DNA of 64,000 nt from Gamsiella multidivaricata (Eukaryota; Mortierellomycota; Mortierellomycetes; Mortierellales; Mortierellaceae). Below, piece by piece: positions 35,114 through 46,653 of this stretch. Position numbers and translations under genes: made by a program. Location of the stretch: positions 248,001 through 312,000 of the forward strand of contig NW_026251728.1 of assembly GCF_025024155.1 (NCBI RefSeq). The letters run 5' to 3'. How positions within the stretch are numbered: position 1 is the stretch's first letter; each line of letters starts with the position of its first letter. The notes beneath the pieces were generated by a model that was given only the letters and a program-made list of their open reading frames with translations, was not told the origin of the DNA and ran no database searches.

Positions 35114-35422
35114 CAACACACACATATTCACCAGCACACAGCATCGGCGCCATGGCCTGAGCTCTCTCATCCTTTAGTTCTTTTTTTTTTTTTTGTATTG
35201 TACCATAGCTCATTTCCCTTTCACACAATATAGATACAATGCAATTGTCGTTAGTATTTAATATAGATAATATTGCATATTGGATAACCATGGTTCGCCA
35301 CTAATTTTGTGAAGTAAGCCACACGTGACTGATAAGACTTGAACAAGCTCTCTTGTCAAGCCCGTTGTTCATCAACTCTCGACCATCAACCACAGGAAGG
35401 GATATCAAGGAACACTAACACC

Positions 35423-36867
35423 ATGAGACTGAACACCTTTATCCTCGCACTGACGTTAGCCGTTTCAGTTCAAGTTCTTGCCGAGGTACGCACCGGTTGA
35501 GATGCACAACAGGGATTACAAGAGACACATCGGTGCATCATCTGGAGACTTTGATTAGATGCGGCGTGGCTTCACTTTGGACATATGGAGACAGGCCCTG
35601 GATAATCAGTATTACTAATGCAGTGACTAACCCATGGCATCACTCAATAGGAGGTCACCCTTGGTGTATGGCATAAGTTGAGCGATCACGAGTCGTTCGA
35701 GAAGCGTGGGGAGATTCGCGTGGATATCGACGAATGGCTCAGCCTGAACCAGCAGCGCGACCAACCTACCGCGTCCTCGACCCAGGGCTCAAAACAAAGG
35801 CAGCAGCAACAGCAGGAGCAGCAGCAACGACAGCAACAGGGCCAGCAGAAGAAGTCCTTGTTCGTTTATGAAAACGCTCAGCTCAGTGCGAACGAAGCCG
35901 CGTCTCTTGCGGAGGACTTTGTCCTGAACGTGCAGGCACCCATCAAGGTCAAGGAACTTGAGGAGCCTCAACCTAGGGATGTAGACGAGAACGGCAACTT
36001 TGTGGAATCGGAGGAGGACTTTGAACAGAGGATGGAAGAATGGAAGATGCAGCAGGAGGAACGTGATGCTCAGGGTGAGATCTTGCAAACCCCTGGAAGC
36101 TATGGGTTCTATCAGATCAAGCTGAAGGACGAGAGCCGAGGCTGGGAGGCTATGTCCTCGATCAAGTCTGTAAGGATTGACGCCCGTCTAGATATCACAA
36201 GGAGTTGGAGGCTACTTCGTTTTTCTATGCTAATCATCCTTCTGTAACATTCTACGCGTTGCTTTCCATTGTTAGTGCCTGCTGCTCGCATCGGACTTCC
36301 AGGAAGAGATTACGCTGCATTTGGATCGGGACAACCAGATCTTTGCATTCGATTACTATACCACTGAAAGCAAGTGCGAAAGCGACCATAAGAATGAGTT
36401 CGCTTTGACGTCGCTAGACCGTTTCAAGAGCGTCAAGGTGGATCTTATCGGTAGCGCGTCGGGACCCAAGTAAGCATTTTGTCATCTTAACCCGAGTCTT
36501 TTACGCCACCGCTGGATTATTTGGTATCCATTACTAGGAGAACGTGGACTCGTGGATTGTATATTGATGCCATTCTTTGTCCATCCTCGTTTCTATAGGG
36601 CGCACTATGTCAGAGCCCAGGCCATGAAGGTTGACCAGACCGGCCAACCTGAAACTGAAAAGACGTTCTTCCAGAAGTACTGGTATGTTCTACTGGGTTT
36701 AGTCTCAATCCCCGATCCAACGATCCTCAACGGCGGAATGGATATGCGGCATTTCATGCAGTCATTAACACGTTGAGCTCGATATTCATACTCATAGGGT
36801 GTACATTGTCCCGATTGTGCTCGTCATGTTGTTCACTGGTGGCGAACCGGAGAAGACGGCTGCATAA
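35423..36867 (+). CDS. EMC10: ER membrane protein complex subunit 10
   Basis: EMC10 is a lumenal/peripheral subunit of the ER membrane complex that inserts transmembrane segments. Exons 35423-35485, 35651-36169, 36276-36469, 36599-36682 and 36798-36867 sum to 930 nt, 309 residues. Exon 1 is exactly the signal peptide (MRLNTFILALTLAVSVQVLA). The beta domain shows EVTLGVWHKL, YGFYQIKLKDE, CLLLASDFQEEITLHLDRD and SVKVDLIGSASGPKAHYVRA. A C-terminal membrane segment (VYIVPIVLVMLFTGG) ends the protein. A Gln-rich insert (residues about 67-85) is a lineage-specific loop. It converges on the LLPH-like gene. Confidence 0.9.
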
Positions 36868-37335
36868 GTGATATCTGCAGCACTGGAAAAGATGACGGCC
36901 GCGGAGATGCGCAAAGAATTGCGTGGAACATTGCAGAAGACAGAGAAAGATGAGCGGCATGGGCCATTAAAGGGTGATTAGCATAGAATTTCAATTGAAA
37001 ATGACGGATCTAATAAATAAGGAACCATTCATGAATTGACGTTGCTTAATGCGCGATTGATGAGAAGATGCACCGTGCGCTATTTTCCCAGGAGCCAACA
37101 AAACACTTGCATACTGTCGTTTTTGAATTGAGTTATTTTATTTTATTGCTAGAAGTACAATTGAAAGGAAAAGTAAATGCGTTCTAATGAAAGGGAAGGA
37201 GTCGGATAGAGTAATGCGCTGCAGAAACCATGCCAAAGGACGAACAGTAACTGTGTTTTAGGTTGGGATATCCAAATGGTGCTAAAAAAAGCGTCGTTTC
37301 GAGTGATCCGTTCGCTCGTCTTTGCCTTTTTTTTT

Positions 37336-38006
37336 TTACTTGTGGAAGCGGAAGAATGTGGACCTCTTCTTGAGCTCACGCTTAGACAGTTTCTCCTTGT
37401 TCTTCTTTTTCCTATCCTCCTTGCCCAACTTGTGCTTAGCGTGGTTGGCATCCTTGCGACCACTGGTCGAGATCTTTTTATCCTCCGCCATGTCGGTATC
37501 CTCAGCTGAACACACAGACATCACCATCCATCATGCATGTCGAAAGAAAGAAAGAATAGAGAGAAAGAACGTTGTATGAGTTTCAATTGTTCCTTGTGAA
37601 CCAAAGACGTCTTCCTGTATGTTGTGTGCTACAGAACCAAAAGTCTTTTCCTTTCTTTTTCTTTTCTCATGCCGCTCTGGCTCTGCTGCCGGGTCTCTGC
37701 TGCAAGATGCAACAATCGTGAAGGAATAATTTTATCCGCTTCTTCGTACGAATTGCAGCCAAAGCATTGTAACCGTGGGAAATGATGTTGTCATGAGTAC
37801 ATGTCTTTTTGCTTACGTTTTTCAACCTGCATGAGCTCCTCGCCGCGGGCGATAGCCTCAAGTTCCGAGGTCTTGGGGCCCTGGGCGTCCTTCTTCAGAC
37901 GCTCGGCCAGGCGGTGCACACGGGCGGTCTCGACAGGACCAAAGACGTTCTCGCGCTTGATAGCACGGAATTTGCGAGCAGACTTAGACCTAAGACCTTT
38001 GGCCAT
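37336..38006 (-). CDS. LLPH/YBL028C-type nuclear protein (DUF2423)
   Basis: Exons 38006-37817 and 37505-37336, joined across a 311-nt GT-AG intron, give 360 nt, 119 residues. The N-terminus MAKGLRSKSARKFRAIKREN is the signature of the DUF2423 family, to which yeast YBL028C and animal LLP homologue belong; these are nucleolar or pre-ribosome associated. The C-terminal KKISTSGRKDANHAKHK and the final STFFRFHK match the yeast end (ISTSG ... FTRF), showing that the two exons are one gene and not two small ORFs. Extreme Lys/Arg content fits RNA binding. It is divergent from the I9-like gene, 302 bp apart. Confidence 0.85.
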
Positions 38007-38171
38007 GGTTGTGAAATCGTTTGTTGCAAAAGAGGGGAAGGAGGGGGAAAGTAGATGGAGAATGTGAACAGAGCAGAATGTGTGTTGTCCTTGTCTTCTG
38101 TTTACTTTTTTTTTCTTTTTTTTTTAAGGCTATTGTGTGTACGTGGTTGTTGTACGTGAGTTGCGCCAAGA

Positions 38172-38178
38172 TATAAAA
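38172..38178 (+). promoter_or_regulatory. TATA box of the I9-like gene
   Basis: TATAAAA lies 137 bp before the ATG at 38309, upstream of a CA repeat that falls in the leader. Confidence 0.5.
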
Positions 38179-38229
38179 GGGTCGTCACGGCCTTCTCTGT
38201 CGCAGCCCCAAACCAAGCAACCTACCAAA

Positions 38230-38233
<4 letters not shown>

Positions 38234-38279
<46 letters not shown>
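38234..38279. repeat. CA dinucleotide microsatellite in a 5' leader
   Basis: Twenty-three perfect CA units lie between the TATA box and the start codon of the secreted I9-like protein, so they are probably transcribed. Length changes would alter the leader directly. Confidence 0.95.
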
Positions 38280-38283
<4 letters not shown>

Positions 38284-38308
38284 GCCCCACCGCACTCAGT
38301 CAAGCAAC

Positions 38309-38853
38309 ATGAAGTTCATCGCTCTTGCCGCTCTCCTCATCTCCGCCGTTGCCGTCACCTCGGCCGCTCTCCCCGTCGAGCCCAAGAACTCGTTCGCTCT
38401 CGCTCAAGAGGACCACAACCAGAACCAGAACGTCGTTGAGTCCAAATCCACCTTGCGTATGTCTTCAAACTGATGGAGTTTACAGAAATGGACTTGAGAT
38501 GCTCACACTACTACAGAACTGATACTGTGTACCGAACGATGGTGAAGAAATTAACGGCTATTGAACATATACAACTAACCACTATCCCCTTGTAATATAC
38601 TGCGTTAACAGCATCGGGCATCAAGGCCTACATCGTCGTCTTCAAGCAGTCGGCTGCCGCTCAGGTCATCGAGAAGGCCGAGCGCGACATCTTGGACCTT
38701 GGTGGCAAGATTGGACACCGCTACAGCACCGTCATGAAGGGCTTCTCCGCCTGGATTCCTACCCCTGTCGTCAAGGCCCTCGCGACCAACCCCTTTATTG
38801 AGTACATCGAGGAAGATGGTGAAGGTAATGTCACAATAACAAGAATGAGATGA
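38309..38853 (+). CDS. Secreted I9 inhibitor-like protein (subtilisin propeptide fold)
   Basis: Exons 38309-38456 and 38612-38853 give 129 residues. A signal peptide (MKFIALAALLISAVAVTSAA) and a short Gln/Asn/Glu linker lead to a single I9 domain: GIKAYIVVFKQSAAAQVIEK, HRYSTVMKGFSAWIPTPVVK, NPFIEYIEEDGE. This domain is the propeptide/inhibitor module of subtilisin-type proteases; standalone forms such as yeast Pbi2 inhibit vacuolar protease B. No protease domain follows. The end is uncertain: a donor GTAATG at 38825 and acceptor at 38964 would give the alternative end EEDGEVFAFH (stop 38981, 125 residues). Strong codon bias and a TATA box suggest high expression. Confidence 0.85.
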
Positions 38854-38981
38854 TAACTGTTGCGTTCATTTTTTTTGCTTTACTTTATCAGGCGACAATT
38901 GCTTAAGCAATGATGATGAACTATTAGGCGCTAACGATATGTTTTATCGATTGTTTCTTTTTAGTTTTCGCATTTCACTAG

Positions 38982-40808
38982 GTCTTGAATTTGCACCTTC
39001 GCCTCGCGCGCGCATACAATTTTTCTTTTCTTCTTCATAACGGCACATCTGTATAACGGCCATGCCGGTAATCTCACACCTTCATTCTTAATCTCATTAC
39101 CCACTATATATCCACTTATATATCATTCCACATTAGTTTAGCACCGATTCAAAACAATAAGTAATTCCAATACTCAATAAAGCGCACGCATATATTCCTC
39201 AGAACACTCAGTTTGGTATATGCGCGACGACCACGAATGGTAACTTATCTTTTTACTGGACGAAGAGACTATGACACGGTAGACAAACATTACATGAAGA
39301 TGGCAGCGCTTTAGGTCTGGGTTTGAAACAAGCTGCTGGCTCTTGCACAGGAACGCGTTTGTCAATGCTCGCTTCGCCGTAGGCTTTTTCCGCTGTAATT
39401 TTTTTTTCCTTTGGTTTCTCAAGACTCACTTTTTTTTTTGGCACCCGGGTAATGCTGCAGCAACATCGTGGAACTACACTGTTTTAGTTTCTTTCTTTTC
39501 ATTCTCCGGAATGCAACCATGCATTACCCGTGAGCTTCGCAAGTAGAAAAGGGTTCCTGGGAACAAATAAATATGTAGCGCGCACAAACGATGCATATGC
39601 GCCTCCTCCCCATTACCTGTATCGCGTTCCTCGGTGTCTTGGAGGACTATCCATTTATTTACTCTGACCGTGACGAATGAAGGATGGCCTATGGACTATC
39701 ATGCAAAGGTTCGTTCGTTCGTTCGTTCGCCTAATACACGGCTTGAGGAACCTACTGGTGGTCTGATTATTGACTCTTGCGCGCATAATGTAGCGTTCAT
39801 ACGTGCTTGCTGTACGTCGGGGTCTTCTAATCCTATATCGCACCCACCTACCTTATACTGGAATCACTCTTTCGTCTTCGTCTCCTTTCTTGATTCCTTT
39901 TATCTTTCACCTGAGAGTGCTACATGCTGTCCGAAAATGGTGAATGAATTAGTGTAGCAAAAAACAACATCAACGCAATAGCCAAGGTGCGGATTTAATC
40001 CCCCACAACATGTTGTTTCTTGATTGCTTTCTCTCGTCTGATGCTTTTTTAGTGATTTCCTCTGTCTTGGGCTTTTTACCTTTACATGAGACGGGACGCG
40101 CGCGCTTTTTTTTTTCTAACGTTAAAAGCTTGCGCTAGCAAAAGATGCCCACCGTTGCTGGGACTTTTTTTTTTTTTTTTTTTGCACCACTTCATTTTGA
40201 TGGAACCGCATCGTCCAGCTTGCATCATCGTACAATGCTACATTGTGTGGCTGCTTGATTTCATCAACTCCGCCGCTGTCTTTAGTATCGGACAACAGTA
40301 GCAAAAAAAAAGAAGCTTTTAAAGGCGTAATTCTTTTCATAGTGCTGCTGCTTTGCCGCAATGTATATGAGTGAATCATGGGCAACAACTTCACCACAGG
40401 GCCATCCTTCAAGGTCTCGAACTTTTTTTTTTGTGTCCCTGTCCTCTGTCTCGCTGGAGGGTCCTTTTTTTATTGCCTGACTAAGTCTATATCAGCCATA
40501 GGACCATAGGTCCGCTTCGCTTGGTACCGTTTCACAATCAAGCCGCCATGTCTGCGTATCCGCCATTTCGCTCGTTCGCTTCGTGTTATATGCCTATCAG
40601 GTGAACGAATCTCGCTCCGTGTATCTTTTTCGTCGCTTCCTCTGTCTCCATATTTTTCGTTTTTTTTTTTTGGTTTCAATACCGGTTGTTGTTCCTTTTT
40701 TCAAATCCCAGCTTTATTCTTTTCCTTTAGTTAAGAAAAAAAAAAGTAGAAACTCGAGACGAAAAAAAAGGGTAATGTTACGACTGAACAAAAAAGAAGG
40801 CAATGGAT
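38982..40808. other. Intergenic, pyrimidine-rich, no gene seen
   Basis: About 1.8 kb lies between the I9-like gene and the uS17 3' end. It holds many T and C runs on the plus strand, a TTCG repeat at 39710-39729, and several short open frames without motifs. It may include long 3' UTRs. Confidence 0.5.
39710..39729. repeat. TTCG tandem repeat (five units)
   Basis: Five perfect TTCG units in intergenic DNA. Confidence 0.95.
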
Positions 40809-42158
40809 TTAGAACTTGGCAAAGTTCTTGGCACCCTTGACGACCTTCTTCTGGACCTTGAGGACGTTGAAGCGGACAGTCTTCGACAAGGGACGGCACT
40901 GACCAACAGTGACAGAGTCGCCCTGCTGGACAGCAATGAAGCAGGGGGAGATATGGGCAGCCAGGTTCTATCATTAAAAACACGTCGGACAAAATTATCG
41001 CCGAGACAAATAGTTAGTCAGTTTTTAGCCTCTGTAATGCTAGGTTATTTTTATTTCCTCTCCCCTGTGATTGCAATTGCGTTCTTGTATATATCTTACC
41101 TTGTGGCGCTTCTCATAACGGTTGTACTTGGAGATGAAGTGGAGGTACTCACGACGGATGATGATGGTGCGCTTCATCTTGGTCGAGATGATCTCTCCGT
41201 TGAGAATACGGCCACGGATCGAGACATCGCCAGTGAAGGGGCACTTCTTGTCGATGTAGTGACCCTCAATGGCCTCCTTGGGGGTCTTGAAACCAAGACC
41301 GACCTCCTTGTACCAGCGGTTGCTCTTGACCGACTTCTTGCCGGTAACCTTGGCGTTTTGGAAAATACCCTGCTGCTTCTGGAAAGCCTTTTCGATCTAT
41401 TGACGTTGGTATTGTAAATAAGTGAAGGTCGAGTAACCTGAATCAGCTTCTTATTGCTCTGAACTTGCTGGTGGAAGAAAAAAAAGTCCTGAATTTGTAT
41501 AAGGTGGCGATAACGATCATTATTCTGTAACGAGATAGTGGAACGATAGTGCCAATTCTCTCCTGAGCTTTGGATCGTTTGGTGGAGCTCCATGCCCGTG
41601 ATCATTGCTGTTGAACACATCGACTTTACGATGCTATCGCCTTCAGCTGCTGAAAAAGGCGTCTAGGGTTTGATCATCTGTGGTCGAAAGCCGATAGCCA
41701 TATCGACACGATGAACTGCTGTAGAATTATAAGAAATCGCTCCTGCTATTGTGCTGTGTCCGAATCCTTTTAGGTAAAGTAGTGTGGCCTGCTGAGGCAC
41801 AGCTCTACTGGATCGATCCCTCTAAACGAATCCCATGATCTCGATTGATGGGATCCTGCCAGCTAATTGATCCTGAAGATCGGGATGTTGACGTCGAATA
41901 TGATTCAGCACTGCTTGATCATAGTTTCAACATGGGATTTGACGATGGTCTCTCCCGACTGCACTGAATGAGAAGACGATTGATCTAAATGATCCCAATT
42001 GCCAAAGTCGAAGTTCTGAATCCTGCATACTCGCGACAAAAGCATGTGTTTTTCTGTATGTTGATATGGTCGCCGCTGTTCCCCCTGTGAGTCCGGGACC
42101 CTGATCCTGTCAAGTTCACGTAGGACTGGACCACCCCCGAACGCACCTGCTCAGACAT
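40809..42158 (-). CDS. RPS11: 40S ribosomal protein S11 (uS17)
   Basis: This is a small-subunit ribosomal protein of the S17 family that binds 18S rRNA. Exons 42158-42147, 41396-41100 and 40967-40809 sum to 468 nt, 155 residues, the usual length. The first coding exon is only 12 nt (MSEQ), followed by a 750-nt intron, a layout typical of fungal ribosomal protein genes. Motifs are [74 protein letters not shown] and [14 protein letters not shown], ending GAKNFAKF. The large first intron shows no obvious snoRNA by eye, though intronic snoRNA hosting would be usual. Confidence 0.95.
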
Positions 42159-42566
42159 GATGGGAAATTGGTTAAAAAGGATTTTCAACACAGTGCGGTC
42201 TGGCCTTGTTATTATGTTGAATTCATCCCGTTTCTGATTGGACGAACTACAAGCCACCAATCCATTCAGATTCCTTGACCTTGCACTGCATTGGTAGTCT
42301 ACCACACATGCGAATGCCTTCAAACGATAGTTTATTTGGACACGCTTCGTTAACGCGATTTATTTTTGAACAATTGCTATGATACAGGAGACAGCGAACA
42401 AACAGAGAATGGAGCGCAAGGTTGCTTGTCGGAACAAGAGAATTAATGGCCAGCTCGGGATATTATATGTACATTGGGCTAGACCATCGCGATCCCGCTC
42501 GATGCAACAGAGAAACAGCAATTTGAAACGATATGGTCAAGTCTTTTTTTTTTTTTTTTGTCGACT

Positions 42567-43959
42567 TCAGAAGGCGCTGCTGTTATAGACCAGCGAAGAT
42601 GCCCAGTGGACAATATCCTTGACGTTGCTCACAATAACCGCAGCCCTCTGTCCGATACCTCCTCCCCTTACAGGGTGCGCTTTTTCTGTATCAGCATCCA
42701 AATACCGTGCGTTCGTGCCAGAAGCACCCTCGTTCTGGTCAGAATCGTCGTGCTGTGACTTGATATATGCAGCCTCTGACCCTGCATAGGGGTTCTCAAT
42801 ATAGGCAGCCGGATCGACTGCATCTTCAGATTCCATCCCATGCATACTTTCGGCCTTCAACTTAGTTGGGTTGATCCGCACAATACTCCTGGCGGGACGC
42901 TTGGAGGAAATCCGCATCAAGATTCCTGCATCCTCTTCATCATCGTCGATCAGCTCATCATCTGAAAGAGCCTCCGTATCAACCGATACACACTGCTCGA
43001 CGGAGTCATTGAAGCGTAGCTTTGGCTGGCGATGCTGCTTAATGACCAGTGATTCCTGTGCCTTGGTTTTGGGTTCGATTTTTCGATCCAATTTAAGATC
43101 CGACTGGACATGGAAAAGCGTATCAGCCTTGAAGAGCTCTGATGCGGTCTTGTGCTTGAGCGCGGGTTTAAGTCCGCTCTGCGAAGTTGGCGAGGTGGGT
43201 ATCTTTGTTCCTCCTGGTATCGTCTGTGCGCCGAACCGAGCAAGATCGAACTCGTCTATGCTGGCCTTATAGAGCGGTCCATATAGCCAGGTCGTATCGC
43301 AATCCTTGAGCCTAGAAACATGGCAAAGCAGGAAGCACAATTAGTCAATGTGTTACAGAAGAATTCCTTTTTCTATAGCTGAGTACAGAAATAGTATAAA
43401 CAAAAAAAAAAAAAATCCGCCCAACAGTATTCGGAAGCTAATCATCAATGTAACAACAAAGCGGAGGAGGAGCATACCAGTTCAGGGTTTTTGGATTGAT
43501 AGTCTTGAGGTTGTGCCGCTGCTTGGCCCAATTACGCCAGGAGGCATTTTCGAGTCGCAAGCCGTTGATGAGGTCGTTCTTTTGCTTAGTCATGAACTTC
43601 CATGAAGCGGCGATATCGTCCTCGTTGTTCCAGCCATTGCCGAGGTAGTCGATGGCGAGAGCGGGCCTGACTGTGGGGATGAGCCGGCCGGCGTCGGTGT
43701 CGTCGTGCATGGGTGTGGTCTTTGCGGAGGGTCCTTCTCGCTGGATGGAGGTGCGGGCATCGGAGGGCGAAGCAGGGGACGCAGTACTTGAGGAATGGTG
43801 CCTGCTGATTCTATTGCTGCGGTTGGAGGATCGTTCGCTGGTGACGGAGGAGCTCCTGTGACGAGAGGAGGATGAAGAACCGCTGTGTCTGCTGTGGTGC
43901 CGGGCTCCTGAGCGGGCTCTGTCGGTTGTGGTTGTTGTGGTGGTGGTATAGGAAGACAT
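42567..43959 (-). CDS. Reg1-like protein phosphatase 1 regulatory subunit
   Basis: Exons 43959-43478 and 43311-42567 sum to 1227 nt, 408 residues. A Ser/Thr/Arg-rich N-terminus precedes the conserved block ALAIDYLGNGWNNEDDIAAS, NGLRLENASWRNWAKQRHNL (the DUF1752/GATA_AreA-like motif) and KDCDTTWLYGPLYKA. A later motif, PKLRFNDSVEQCVSVD, corresponds to the HFNDRVEQCIA segment of yeast Reg1 that docks PP1 (RVxF type). In yeast, Reg1-Glc7 dephosphorylates Snf1 for glucose repression; the same job here is inferred from these motifs. A SSKRPARSIVRI segment follows an acidic run. The intron falls inside the Trp codon before LKDCD. Confidence 0.85.
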
Positions 43960-46653
43960 ATTTCGTTTTGTTCTGTATGTGGGATGTGAGAAAGTGTATA
44001 TATCGGACAGATCAGAAGTGGTCGTAGTGGAAATAAGGAGTGAGCTGAGGGTTGATAAGGATAAGCCAGCTGATAAAGAAACGAGCCAAGGAAGACGAAG
44101 AAGAACAAGAAGAGGAGGGGGGAGGGTACGAAACAGCTATGAATGAATGTGTGAATGAATGAAGAACAAGAAGAGGAATGAATGAAGAGAAGGAAAAGGG
44201 AAGGGTGCGAGTGTGAAGCGACGAGTAAATAAAAACGAGTGCGGAGAGGGATGGGCCGAGAGATAACGGAGCTGAGCTAAAAAAATAAAAAATGATAACT
44301 TATTTATTTCAGCTTTCCTAGTGCTTTGCCTCCAATGCAAACGAAGCGGACGGACCTGCCTGTCTGCACATATAGCAAACATCGGAATCGGATCAATCTG
44401 CTGTCTGCTGAAGCGAGCAAAGCAAGCGCAAAGGTCGTCTGGTTAAGCAAACATGTGCCTGCAGCCTATGCCTCCGACTCCTCGCCTCCACTGCTCACCC
44501 TCGACTGACTTGTCGATCGAGCTACGCACAGGGACCATCTCAACTGTTGCCACCAAATCACATATCTTCTCCAGCCTCTGGCCACAAAGACAACTACGCC
44601 GCATGGTGTCTTGGGCTGCGGCCCCAGGGAACCATCGTAGAAAGTTGCTGGCCAGAACACTTCTCTTCTTCTCTCGACTACTCGCTCTCTCCATTCTTCT
44701 CCACAATCCTCCCACACAAACAAAGCTCTCCCTCCGCCCTTTGCCCTTCGCCCCTTTCCCCACTCACTCATTCGCAATTGCAACTCTAGGGCGCGAAAGA
44801 TAACGTATCAGAATCCCTTTGTGGCATGAACTATACCAAATAGCCTAGGAAGCATGAATCGCCTACATCAAAGAACTCAATGGTAAGTGCGCAAACAAAG
44901 AAACTAGTTTTCATATGGCAATCGGTTCCATGTCACCTATTTTTCATTTTTCTCCCCTTTTTAGACCAAGACGAACCAATGGTGATGCACTCTTCCGCCG
45001 AGAAATACTAAACGTGGCGGGAAGGAGTGGAATCCATTTTCTTATCTCCAAACTTCAAGAAGGACGAGATAGCGAAAAATAGTCCAACGGATCAACCCCT
45101 TTCCCTCGCGCTATGTTTCTTGATGTTGTTCTTACTCTGTGCAGCATAAGCGAGCGAGCTTTTTGGTTGACAGATCCAGGCCTGGTCGAAAAAAAAAAGA
45201 CCAAGTAAGGGGCTTTCATGAATTTTGCAGAAAACTAATGGGACTGAATGACCAGCCAAGCATAGCAGCCATTGCAGAACGCTTTGTTTGTATCTTTTCT
45301 TTTTTCCCTTGCAATCAAGGTTGAGATGTCAACTTTTTCCACGTGTCTGCTCATCTCGTAAACGTCCTGAAAAAAATAAAAAAATAAAGGTTGAATTGCT
45401 ATGACTCTGCTCCTTTTTGCATCCATCCTGAGGATCCGATTCTTCCCATTGTAGACTACCCTGGGCGCTGTCTCTGTAGAATAGGTCGGAAGGTGTGTGT
45501 GTGTAGACGAAGATGAGGATGTAGGGGGCAACGCGAAAGTATTTATATGGCCCTGCACTTCTTGCTTGTGAGATATTTGTTCTTGGATATCGCGCTGATC
45601 TGTACCTCGGCGGCATTCAGAGCTGTCCCTGGCATCCATAGATAAGCCCACAATGCTCAGAATCTGGTGTCTGTTACTGCTATGATGCGCCGGACTAAGT
45701 GTCGCAGTTCCCTGCTATCTGAAGTACCATCCAAAGAGGATGGTTTAACGTTCCTCATCAAGAATGCGGAAGATCCCCCGGTTGATTATTGAGGCTGATC
45801 ACAGTCTCCAGAGCATTATGGGGCTCAATGATAAGAGGGCTGAGTCTGCTCCCTAATTTTGCTTCGTGCAATTGATTTTCGGGCCGCCAAGTTGAACATG
45901 GCGCATGGGAGGAGTAGTATGAAAACAGGCATGCCCGTTTACTTTTTCTACAGGCCAAGACACTGATCAAGTACCCATACGAGTGGCTAAGTTGTCTAGG
46001 GGTCGAAGCTGCCTTAAGCCCTTCTTAAAACGACCAGCTGTAACAGACCTGTTATTACTCTTGGCGACAGAAGATACAGTGTCGCTGCTACCCGGTGTAG
46101 GCTGGCTAAGGAGGTTGCTGCTGTCAGAGGCCACAGTGACCCAAAGGTGAACTCCTTTCTGATAGTCAGTGGCATGTAGGAAGGCATATCCCTGTGCTTT
46201 GTATTACCTCCATTCCTTGTTTTTTTTTTTTTTTTTTAAACGCACCATTGACTTTTTATTCCATATACTAACGCGTCCTATGTTCGTGTACGTAAATGTC
46301 GAAGATAAGTTGAAGCTGTTGCCTTGAAATGCTCACTGAACCCGTTAAAGGCAACGATTATTACTTGAGGCAGCTGTCTCTTCTCGAGGTCAGTCAGGTT
46401 CTCCTCAAAGTGTTTGATATTCGATCTTCCTGGAACTTGAGCTTACTTGGTAGGAAGCCATTGTCAATAACATTAAAGGCGTAGAAAGCGATGTTGCAGT
46501 GTCGCAGGCAAGGTAGCAATAGCTCGGGAACAACGGAGTGATTGACGACATTGACTCAAGCCAACAGTGTCCATCATGCTGATACTCTATACATTTGCGC
46601 ATTAAGAAACGAATTTATTGATGCATCGTCGTTCAAACGTCGTCTACATCTGT
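43960..46653. other. Intergenic, no gene supported
   Basis: About 2.7 kb lies between the Reg1-like promoter and the IleRS 3' end. Short GAAT and GAAGAA runs lie near 44140-44200. A plus-strand frame at 44453-44803 (116 codons) is open on both strands and rich in Leu/Pro/Ser without motifs. Poly-T runs occur near 46220. No RNA gene or mobile-element end is recognised. Confidence 0.5.

Noticed and set aside
37336..37491. Separate 51-residue lysine-rich gene
   Set aside because: Its KKISTSG and final FRFHK match the C-terminus of YBL028C-type proteins. It joins in frame to the MAKGLRSKS exon by a GT-AG intron, so it is exon 2 of that gene.
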